A DNA stretch of 54,158 nt from Symsagittifera roscoffensis (Eukaryota > Xenacoelomorpha > Acoela > Convolutidae): assembly GCF_963678635.1 (NCBI RefSeq), contig NC_087065.1, forward strand, positions 50,046,952-50,101,109. Direction: 5' to 3'. The notes under the pieces were generated by a model, which had not been told where the DNA came from, did no database searches, and saw nothing but the letters and a program-made list of their open reading frames with translations. The translations under genes were made by a program, and so were the position numbers. The first letter of the stretch is position 1, and each line of letters starts with the position of its first letter. This document shows, piece after piece, positions 45,097 through 54,158 of this stretch.

Positions 45097-45175
45097 AAAG
45101 TTCTAAATTTTCATCTCCCGTAAAATCCACCATCTGAGTGACGCATTAATAAAAGTCACTCGAGCCGAAAAGGGA
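45097..45175 (+). repeat. block P of the mosaic duplication, first copy
   Basis: 79 bases from AAAGTTCTAAATTTTCATC to CGAGCCGAAAAGGGA, repeated without visible change at 45868-45946. Confidence 0.9.
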
Positions 45176-45745
45176 ATACCTGATCATTTCAACTATTTGA
45201 AATCTATGGTTCTGGTGATTGGTAATAATGAAATTAATGGAAAATCTTTTACATTTTTGAAATACTGATTTAATACTTTTGCAACTAATTTAGAAATTTT
45301 TTTTCGATATGTCTTACTATCGAATTGAAAAAATACTAGTTTTATTTTGTTTTACGTTCTGGCGACAGTTATTTTTTGTTCAGGTCAACTATTTCCTCAA
45401 AAATTCACGTGAAAACCATAAACCATGTATAAGTCGTTTAATGTAATTATAATTTAATGCGTAGTCGTGAAATTAAAATTATGGGTCGCGAAAACCCGCT
45501 CTACATCTTTTTCAGGCCAAGCAAATAGAGCAGAAGGTTCTTGGTTGCTCAAATTCACGCAGGAAAGGCTTGATCGCGCCAATAGGCAAATTATTTCTTT
45601 TTGGTCGCGCAAGTCGAGCAGAACTGTGATATGTGATGGGCTCTGCAGTCGCAAAAAAATCTTATAGTTCGTATAGCAATTTTGAGCAAAATTTCTTCGG
45701 CCGCCCATAGTTGCGACTTCACCCATTTTGAGTTGTGATAAGCGC

Positions 45746-46067
45746 ATTATACCGGTTTTGAGTCGCAATTTTGGCAATATAAGTTGCAGAACTCAAACCG
45801 GGTAAAAAGGGGACCAATTTTCAGCCCCATACGATAAATGTTTGGGTGAGAAAAATCCGGACAAGAAAAAGTTCTAAATTTTCATCTCCCGTAAAATCCA
45901 CCATCTGAGTGACGCATTAATAAAAGTCACTCGAGCCGAAAAGGGATTATACCGGTTTTGAGTCGCAATTTTGGCAATATAAGTTGCAGAACTCAAACCG
46001 GGTAAAAAGGGGACCAATTTTCAGCCCCATACGATAAATGTTTGGGTGAGAAAAATCCGGACAAGAA
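45746..46067 (+). repeat. Q-P'-Q' mosaic duplication
   Basis: Block Q (45746-45867, ATTATACCGGTTTTGAGTC to GGACAAGAA) is followed directly by P' (45868-45946, a copy of 45097-45175) and then by Q' (45946-46067), a second copy of Q. I see no differences between copies. The P'-Q' junction looks like an allele in which the 570 bases between P and Q are deleted. Confidence 0.9.
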
Positions 46068-46370
46068 CGCTCATGATGCGAGCGAGCGTCTCAACTTAAA
46101 GAGCATCGAACCCCATTAGTATAATTTTGTGAAAAAGATACTCAGGTAGAGATAGATGCCAAGCATGAGCTTATCGGTTATGAGTAAGGTCAAAAAGTTG
46201 AAACAACTCAATAAAGTTCAACTCAGTGTTAAACTATGTTAAAACAACAACAACTCAGTGTTGAAATTTGCTAATATTTTCATATTTTTGTCTAATGATT
46301 TAGGTGGTGTTACTATGTGATCCCATGGGTGAAACGAGCCTTGGATGAGTTGTTGAACTATAAAAACACT

Positions 46371-46780
46371 CAGGGGCGGATTTAGGGGGGGGGATGTTTC
46401 CTTTCCTCATGGATTTGAACCCCTGCCGACCCAAAGGGTCACCCTTTGTACAATTTTGCTATATCCATTTTTTGCGATGAAGATTTGCGATAAAAATTTT
46501 CTAAAGGCGCTTTCGGCGCCAACATATGCTAATTTTGAGGGGGGGGAGCGCGCCGAATAAACGTGATTTTTTGGTTAAAACTTTCCAAAAAGTGTTTAAG
46601 AACGTCTTTTTTGGCCCGTTTTTTCAAAATTTTGGCTGTGGCGCATGAAATTTTTGTCAAAAAGCGCCTTTTTAGTGCTTTCGGAGAGCTCGGAAAATCA
46701 ATTTGGTCGACAAAATTTTTGTTTTTTTTGTTGAAATTCCGCCCCCCCCCCCCCTCGAGAAAATCCTAGATCCGCCTCTG
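46371..46780. mobile_element. hAT-like MITE with CAGGGGCGGAT ends
   Basis: Left end CAGGGGCGGATTTAGG followed by a G run; right end CTCGAGAAAATCCTAGATC, CGCCTCTG after a C run. Flanks AAAACACT and AAGATACT agree at 6 of 8 positions, consistent with an old 8-bp target duplication of hAT elements. About 410 bases, no transposase. The interior has a GGCGC-tttcg-GCGCC hairpin near 46506. Confidence 0.7.
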
Positions 46781-47089
46781 AAGATACTCATAAGTTGTCG
46801 GTTTGAAGTTCTGAACTTTTCACCGTGTCTTGTACTCAGACAGCGATAGCGCTTAAAGTTCCCGGATAGTTTTACCCTCCTATCTCCCCCAACGAAGCCA
46901 CTCTAGGGTTACTGGTGATACAAATTTTCATTCTGACAAGTGAAGGTGCTCAGGAATTTTGTCGATGGGAGTCTCCAGAAAAATTGTATTTGAAAAGATG
47001 CTTCTCGTCTTACCAACGTTTTGAGCAGATGATCTCCATTGCGAATTGATGTATAACGAAAAAGGAAACAACACATCTTATGGCTTTAA

Positions 47090-47935
47090 GCGCAACTTGC
47101 TGAAAGAATTAAAATGGTTTACATAGTGTCTTTTGTTATTCGGCATGGAAGTGGAACTTGAACTATTGTCTATGGATTTATGAGTTAATATGTCACAAAA
47201 GAGAGATGTTCACAAAACCATTTTATTTATGCTGGAACGGTACAGCACCATGTGGCGAGGAATTATCAGCAAAGCGCTTGTGAAGCAAAAAGTTTAAGTT
47301 CAGTTGAAGTCGATAAATGGTCGGTATCTACTTTTCTTTTTGGAAAATTTTTTTACAAGCTTTTTCTACAATTATGAATGAGTAAGAAATGAAAAAAAGA
47401 GGCTTTTATCCTGGTTCTCTTATTTTAATCGATATCAAGGATTTGGACGCATTTTAATTGATATATCAATCAATCATTAAGTCAAAAGGCTGAGCCCAAA
47501 ATTATTAAAACGCCAATTGCTGTTGTGTTTTCCTTGTTATATCCCAATGAGTGAAACTACGTCAAATTCGGTTAGCAAGGCTGAAAGAACGTTGAAGTTG
47601 CCCAAAAATAAAATCTGAGAGCTGTTGTTGAAAACAAACCAAATTAACTGACAAAAACAGCGGACAAAAAAACTATTATTTCAAAAATACTATAAATACT
47701 GGTGTTATTGTCTTAACTTTTGGAGACAAAAATTCAGTCATCACTAGCAGGGTCGTTGTGTCAGACAAAACTGTAAAAAAGTTTACAAATTTTGTAACTC
47801 ACTGTAATTGTATCCCGGAGTAATTTGAAAAATAAATTTACGCAAACTTGCCTTAGAAAACTTTTCAAAGGACGCTTGGTCGAAAAAGGATATACGAATA
47901 GACTTGTCACAATATTATTTTTTTGTCAATTTTTT
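47090..47935 (+). repeat. divergent copy of the 48.7-50.97 kb repeat
   Basis: 47090-47505 resembles 48690-49110 (ATGTCACAAAAGAGAGATG against ATGTCACAAAATAGAGATG; ATCAGCAAAGCGCT against ATCAGCAAATCGCT). 47506-47935 resembles the first part of the 620-bp unit (TAAAACGCCAATTGCTGTTG). Confidence 0.7.
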
Positions 47936-48011
47936 ATTAGTAGTAAAGGTCATCATTGAGTATTAGTTGCGACTTATTGACCTTGCCAATTTTAACATTG
48001 ACTTATTGACA

Positions 48012-48390
48012 TTGCTCGTATATCAGGGCAAAATATATCTTAATTCATATCGAATAGTTTCTGAAAACAATTTTTTTGAAAAACTAAAAATTTTAGACAT
48101 TATCAAAGATCAAGTGTAAAAATTTGAGTCGTACAAGTTTATACGACCAATTAACAAGAGTCAATTCAATTTGAAACAATTTTGTTGTGCGAGATGACGC
48201 GCCACGCATAAATAACTTGCGTTACGTTTTCAGGATTGTGGATAAAATCTACAAATCGTGCGTAAATAAGTCCAGAGCATGGCCAATTTGGCATTTTTCA
48301 AGCTCCTTAAAATTTGAAAAGTAATCGCAATAAAAATTTTTTTTGGATTTGATTTCAAAGATTCGATATCTTCAAAGGGGCAAAAATAGC
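48012..48390 (-). repeat. repeat related to the intronic tandem family, copy E
   Basis: Begins TTGCTCGTATATCAGGGCAA and is colinear with copy D for about 370 bases, ending in the AAATCGATA/GATTCGATA region followed by GGGGCA. Confidence 0.55.
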
Positions 48391-48689
48391 AAAGTTTAAA
48401 ATCTCAAATTTATATGGAAGATAAGTTAGGGCAAATTAGGATAAGTTGTTAAATTGAGCGCCAATTTTGACAATTTTTTTCATGGCAACAGTTAAGTACT
48501 GATATTTTTTTGCTTGAAACAAAAAATAATATTAGCATTTTTTTTTCTGTTGAGACGAAAAATCTTGCTGTAATCTTTCCATAGTTGATTATTTTAACCG
48601 CTTTTTATGGTTTTTAGAATAAAGTCTTATATAGTTTTTTTAAGCCCGAATGCAAAATGGGCTTTAACATGAAATTATTCCAAAATTCA

Positions 48690-49110
48690 CTTATGCGCAC
48701 TTTGCTGAAAGAATTGAAATGGTTTACTTAGAGTCTTTTCTTCTTCGGCATGGAGGTAGAAATTGAACTAATGTCTATGGATTTATGAGTTAATATGTCA
48801 CAAAATAGAGATGTTCACAAAACCGTTTTATTCATGCTGGAAATGGTACAGCACCATTTGGCAAAGAATTATCAGCAAATCGCTGGTGAAGCAAAAAATT
48901 TAAGTTCAGTTGAAGCCGTTAATTGCTCGGTATCTTTTTTTATTTTTGTAAAATTTTTTACAGAGTATTTTGAAAATTTTTAATGAGTATGAAATGAAAA
49001 AATAGAAGCTTATATCCTGGTTCTCTGACTTTAATCAATATCAACAATTTGGATGCATTTAATTCATACATCAATCAATCATTCAGTCAGAAGGCTGAGC
49101 CCAAAAGTAT
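48690..49110 (+). repeat. leader segment of the 620-bp array
   Basis: Precedes the first 620-bp unit and matches 47090-47505. It holds a 62-codon frame (48795-48983) starting MSQNRDVHKTVLFMLEMVQH that has frame-broken counterparts in the other copy, so it may be an old exon. No family recognised. Confidence 0.55.
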
Positions 49111-49729
49111 TAAAACGCCAATTGCTGTTGTTTTTTCCTTGTTATATCCCAATGAGTGAAACTACGTCAATTTCGGTTAGCAAGGCTGAAAGAATGCTGA
49201 AGATGCCCAAAAAAAATCTGAGAGCTGTTGTTGACAACAAACTAAGTTAACTGACAAAAACAGCTGACAAAAAAACTATTATTTTAAAAACTTTATAAAT
49301 ACTGGTGTTGTCTTATTTTATGGAGCCAAAAATTAAATCATCTTTAGCAAGGTCGTTGTTTCAGAACAAACTGTTAAAAATATACAAGTTTTGGTAATTC
49401 ACTATAATTGTTTTATGGAGAAAAATGAAGTTTGGAAAATATATCTAGGTAAATTTGCCTTACAAAACTTTTTAAAGGACGCTTGGCCGAAAAAGGCTAT
49501 GCCAATAGATTACTTATAATGTTTTCATTTTGTTTCTCATATTGGTTTTATTTTAGATGAAAAACTATGGCGACAAAATTTGTTTGGGATTTTAGCAGAA
49601 AGTAAATGAAACAATTTGTTTTGTAAAATTCGGAAAAACATTTTTTACCTCAAAAACGGATCATTTTTGGCTTTTTTAGTCAATCAAAAGTTAGGCCAAG
49701 ACTACCGAGGCAATTAATGACAAAATTAT
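49111..49729 (+). repeat. 620-bp tandem unit 1
   Basis: From TAAAACGCCAATTGCTGTTG to CAATTAATGACAAAATTAT. Nearly identical to the two following units, differing mainly in homopolymer lengths and a few bases. No sustained open frame. Confidence 0.9.
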
Positions 49730-50349
49730 TAAAACGCCAGTTGCTGTTGTTTTTTCCTTGTTATATCCCAATGAGTGAAACTACGTCAATTTCGGTTAGC
49801 AAGGCTGAAAGAATGCTGAAGATGCCCAAAAAAAATCTGAGAGCTGTTGTTGACAACAAACTAAGTTAACTGAAAAAAACAGCTGACAAAAAAAATATTA
49901 TTTTAAAAATTTTATAAATACTGGTGTTGTCTTATTTTATGGAGCCAAAAATTAAATCATCTTTAGCAAGGTCGTTGTTTCAGAACAAACTGTTAAAAAT
50001 ATACAAGTTTTGGTAATTCACTATAATTGTTTTATGGAGAAAAATGAAGTTTGGAAAATATATCTAGGTAAATTTGCCTTACAAAACTTTTTAAAGGACG
50101 CTTGGCCGAAAAAGGCTATGCCAATAGATTACTTATAATGTTTTCATTTTGTTTCTCATATTGGTTTTATTTTAGATGAAAAACTATGGCGACAAAATTT
50201 GTTTGGGATTTTAGCAGAAAGTAAATGAAACAATTTGTTTTTGTAAAATTCGGACAAAAATTTTTTACCTCAAAAACGGATCATTTTTGGCTTTTTTAGT
50301 CAATCAAAAGTTAGGCCAAGACTACCGAGGCAATTAATGACAAAATTAT
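49730..50349 (+). repeat. 620-bp tandem unit 2
   Basis: Second head-to-tail unit, offset 619 from unit 1. One T-run difference (CAATTTGTTTTTG) distinguishes it. Confidence 0.9.
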
Positions 50350-50968
50350 TAAAACGCCAATTGCTTTTGTTTTTTCCTTGTTATATCCCAATGAGTGAAA
50401 CTACGTCAATTTCGGTTAGCAAGGCTGAAAGAATGCTGAAGATGCCCAAAAAAAATCTGAGAGCTGTTGTTGACAACAAACTAAGTTAACTGACAAAAAC
50501 AGCTGACAAAAAAACTATTATTTTAAAAATTTTATAAATACTGGTGTTGTCTTATTTTATGGAGCCAAAAATTAAATCATCTTTAGCAAGGTCGTTGTTT
50601 CAGAACAAACTGTTAAAAATATACAAGTTTTGGTAATTCACTATAATTGTTTTATGGAGAAAAATGAAGTTTGGAAAATATATCTAGGTAAATTTGCCTT
50701 ACAAAACTTTTTAAAGGACGCTTGGCCGAAAAAGGCTATGCCAATAGATTACTTATAATGTTTTCATTTTGTTTCTCATATTGGTTTTATTTTAGATGAA
50801 AAACTATGGCGACAAAATTTGTTTGGGATTTTAGCAGAAAGTAAATGAAACAATTTGTTTTGTAAAATTCGGACAAAAATTTTTTACCTCAAAAACGGAT
50901 CATTTTTGGCTTTTTTAGTCAATCAAAAGTTAGGCCAACACTACCGAGGCAATTAATGACAAAATTAT
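50350..50968 (+). repeat. 620-bp tandem unit 3
   Basis: Third unit, offset 620, ending at CAAAATTATGTCAAAG where the next unit would have begun. Confidence 0.9.
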
Positions 50969-52680
50969 GTCAAAGAGAGTCTCTTACGTAGCTCAACAAA
51001 GTTTAAAATTATGATTTTTTCATTTTTGTTTGATAGCCAAAAATGCTATTTTACAAATTGAAACACCCTTTTTTGTTTGAAAACAATTTTGGAGTTTATA
51101 CCCTCCTTAAACTTTGTTGCGCATCAAACAAGACTCATTTGTTCTATAAATGCTTCAAAAATTTAATTGGTAGGTTTGGCTGATCCATTTTTGGGGTAAA
51201 ATTTTGGCCCGTGTTTCGCAGAACAAATTGCATCATATTAATTCTGTTTAAATTCTTAGCAAGTTTTTTCTCCATCAGTTCTCACCTAAGCTCAGCCCAG
51301 TTTGAGAAATAAAGTGTTTTAAATTTCAAGTTTTACGCTGCGTTTTTTTCGGATAATGTAAATCAGGACTGTATTCGGCCACTTTATCCATAGGTCAACA
51401 TGCAAAACATTAAATGTTGCTGTTCAATTTTGTTTTTTACAGTACGATTTGGATATCCAAGACATCTCGGTAATTGACATGATTGTTTTTCCTCAAGTCG
51501 GGGCCTACCTTTGTAGCATGTTGAGACGGTTTTTTATCGAGCAAATCCTCGGTATAACTTTTTATAATGCAAAGACGATTTTCAATGCAACCAAAAAATT
51601 CCAATAAAATAGAATCAAAACTTGCTCACAACTGAAAACCGAAAAACTTGTATGAGAAAAAATTATTTCATATGTTAGTGATACAATTCAGAAAATCACA
51701 CTCTATAAAACAAAGAGTCTCGCGACTTAATGAAAACAAGGTCACAGGTCAAAAAAACGCAGTAAGAGAGCGATTAGAAATCGATGCAACGCTCAATTTA
51801 TCTTCATCCATTGAAATAAATGAATGACAAATTATCAAATTGCGATAAGATAAGGAGATTAAAAAGCAGCCTCGAAGGTTTTAAACTCCCATTTCTGGGC
51901 TAATGTAACACAAATGGTGTGCGCAGAACGACCATTAGTGACGCGGAAAAATATGCAGCAACAACGTGAAAAAATAAGGGAAAGGAAAGTTAATTGGTGC
52001 AAATGCGTTTATAGAATGTTCTCTCATTTCCGTTCTCAGTCTAAAAAGAAAACCTACCTTTTTTTCTTTTTCTTTGTCAGTCCAAAATGAGGAGCGAGCG
52101 GTTTTGGGAATTGGAGAATGGTAATTGGGACTAACTTACTACCCTCCTCTACTTTAGATACCACGCGAAACTGTGCATAATTTGGCAGTGGTAAGATTTG
52201 AGTGCAACTCAAGACTGTAAAAAGCCGATATTATAGAGACAAAGTGTTCAAAATTGGCTGTATGCCATTCAAAAAAGAAGCCTCATTTTCACACAAGGAA
52301 GAAAGAATCAAATCAGGCCAAGCCATAAAGCTGTGGGCACTTTTTCTATCTATATGATTTTAAAAATTCATCCAGATGAACCCGACATCAGCGGATTTCT
52401 AAATTGGGCTATATCACATTATAAAGGGGCTATATTAGGATTACGCGCAATTCTTCTTTCACTTTTTTGTTGACCTTAGTTTTTAGTACGTGAACAGAAT
52501 ATAGCAACAAAGAGAGCAGTTTTCTAAAAAATGACATCACGCATCATTCGAACTCGCGAAAATGATGAGCCAAACTGAGCCAAATAATTAGGGCTGGGTC
52601 AATTCAACCCAATTGGAATTTTCAACACTCTGTCCGTGACTTGACTTTTGATTTCCACAGACGCTCAAATAGAATTTGAT
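50969..52680. other. no feature recognised
   Basis: A+T-rich DNA with no sustained open frame, RNA gene or repeat edge that I can support. Confidence 0.4.
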
Positions 52681-52686
52681 CGGGGA

Positions 52687-53201
52687 GTTTATTTGATTGC
52701 ACATTGAAGCAGCTTCAGGCGCCTTAGGATACCGCTTCATTCCTATTTGAATCAAGATTAGCCAGCTATTTTGTAGGAAGCTCGAAAGAGCCCAACTGGG
52801 ATCATTATAGCAATTTAATTAAGAAAATTTTTCATTTTTTGGAGACAGAGACTGGGCGAGAAATATCAATAATAACAGCTATGGAACTTAATCTAGTATA
52901 ACTAATAGCTTACTGTACCAAAATTGTAGTTTATCTGGTAAGAAATAACCTCGTAGCTCGAAGTTGTAGTTTTATGACCAGAGGGTCGCGACCAAACTTT
53001 GATATTGCCAGATTGTCGCGACCAAAATTGGATATTTCCAAACCGCCGCGACCAAAGTTTGGTTTTTCCAGACTTTGCGGACCGAGGAAAAACCGGCGCG
53101 ACCGAAGGAATATTAACCACAACCGGCGCGACCAACGGAAAGTTAACCGCGACCGGCGTGACTGAATGAAAGTTAACCGCGATCCGCGCGACCGCAAAAA
53201 A
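52687..53201. repeat. 515-bp tandem duplication, unit 1, with minisatellite
   Basis: From TTATTTGATTGCACATTGAA through AGCTATGGAACTTAATCTAG to a GC-rich array at 52983-53195. The array has a 30-base period, each unit carrying GNCGCGACCAAA or GGCGCGACC. Unit 2 follows head to tail. Confidence 0.85.
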
Positions 53202-53203
53202 AA

Positions 53204-53735
53204 AGTTATTTGATTGCGCATTGAAGCAGCTTAGTGCGCATTTTGCATACCGCCTGAATCCTATTTGAAGCAATATTAGCCAGCTATTTTGCAGGAAGCT
53301 CGAATGGGCCCAACTGGGATCATTATGGCAATTTATTCAAGAAAAATCATTTTCATTTTTTGGAGACATAGACTGGGCGAGAAATATGAATACTAACAGC
53401 TATGGAACTTAATCTAGAATAACTATTAGCTTACTGTAACAAAAATTGTAGCTTATCTGGTAAATAAATAACCACCTTGGTCGAGGTTGTACTTTATGAC
53501 CAGAGGGTTGCGCCCAAATTTTCAAATTTCCAGGCTGCCGCGACCAAAAATGGATATTTCCATGCAGCCTCGACCAAAGTTTGGTAATTTCAGACTTTGC
53601 AGATCGACCCAATGTGTTCGCTACCGGCGCCGCCAAAGTAATATTAACCACGATCGGCTCGACCGAAGAAAAATTAACGTCAATCGGCGCGACCAACAGC
53701 AATTGAGGAAAATGAACAGCAATCGGGGAAAAACG
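53204..53735. repeat. 515-bp tandem duplication, unit 2, with minisatellite
   Basis: Repeats TTATTTGATTGCGCATTGAA, AGCTATGGAACTTAATCTAG and TTATGACCAGAGGGT, then a more diverged 30-base array at 53504-53720 (GCCGCGACCAAAA, GGCTCGACCGAAG, GGCGCGACCAACAG). Confidence 0.85.
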
Positions 53736-53877
53736 AATGCAAAATTGCGCTTCCAAAGAGCTCGATACAATTAAAACAATCGTTCGAGGATTTTTTTCAA
53801 CCGAAAAAAAAACGATTTTCAAAAAAATTGAAGATGAGCACAAACCGACTGTGTTTGGCCGAGGAGCGTAAGTTTGT

Positions 53878-54094
53878 ATCTATGTATATATGTATGTGTG
53901 TATGTATGTATGTTTGTATGTATGTATGTATGTATGTATGTATGTATGTATGTATGTATGTATGTATGTATGTATGTATGGATGTATGTGGGGATGTATG
54001 TATGTATGAATGTATGTATGTATGTATGTATGTATGTATGTATGTATGTATGTATGTATGTATGTATGTATGTATGTATGTATGTATGTATGTA

Positions 54095-54127
<33 letters not shown>

Positions 54128-54158
54128 ATATTTATGTATGTATGTATGTATGTCTATA
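53878..54158. repeat. TATG microsatellite
   Basis: (TATG)n with a few interruptions, more than 280 bases and continuing beyond the window. Confidence 0.97.

Noticed and set aside
45454-45777. 107-codon minus-strand frame
   Set aside because: No start context, domain or splice partner; it partly overlaps the duplicated Q block and looks like chance.
46395-46440. GATTTGAACCCC resembling a tRNA T-arm
   Set aside because: It lies inside the hAT-like MITE and no cloverleaf can be drawn around it.

Overview
The window is nuclear DNA of an invertebrate animal. It is strongly A+T-rich by eye, with intron-dense genes, GT-AG splice sites, poly-T tracts and many dispersed repeats. Nothing is bacterial: there are no operons, ribosome binding sites or CRISPR. 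The best-conserved gene is a motile-cilium gene, so the organism has motile cilia or flagella. I do not name a species.

Region 1 (953-29700, + strand) is the 3' nine-tenths or so of CFAP44 (WDR52/FAP44). About 25 exons run from late WD40 repeats through a lysine-rich hinge and long coiled coils to the stop codon at 29698-29700. The first exons lie upstream of the window. Several exons lack an in-frame ATG and were found from splice phase and family resemblance (3895-4131, 5765-5907, 15121-15252, 27619-27757, 29521-29700). One intron seems to need a GC-AG donor at 16323. The introns carry mobile DNA: a TIR element (1-855), a dead Tc1/mariner element (4482-5622), an antisense non-LTR retrotransposon with a 2A-like peptide, PHD finger, APE endonuclease and damaged reverse transcriptase (7232-10356), a family bounded by two hairpins (about 85-755, 10690-12390, 16454-17442), and a tandem repeat with terminal hairpins in the 5.7-kb intron at 21351-27030.

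Region 2 (29916-33642, + strand) is a small three-exon gene for a secreted, cysteine-rich, EGF-like protein of 201 residues. Its TATA box lies about 0.1 kb after the CFAP44 polyadenylation signal.

Region 3 (34117-35319, - strand) is an intronless 400-residue gene with two CCHC zinc knuckles, convergent with region 2.

Region 4 (35320-54158) has no gene I can support. It is a patchwork of repeats: an imperfect inverted repeat (35.6-35.9 kb), degenerate TATACGAT and TTATAATC-type tracts (38.5-41.1 kb), a related pair of fragments at 41.1 and 48.0 kb, an 847-bp tandem duplication (42557-44248), a recent mosaic duplication (45.1-46.1 kb), a hAT-like MITE (46371-46780), three near-identical 620-bp tandem units (49111-50968), a duplicated segment carrying a GC-rich 30-bp minisatellite (52.7-53.7 kb), and a TATG microsatellite running off the window end.

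The three genes show no obvious functional link. The least described material is in the repeats: the 2A/PHD retrotransposon, the hairpin-bounded intron family with apparent covariation, and the in-frame 30-bp minisatellite.
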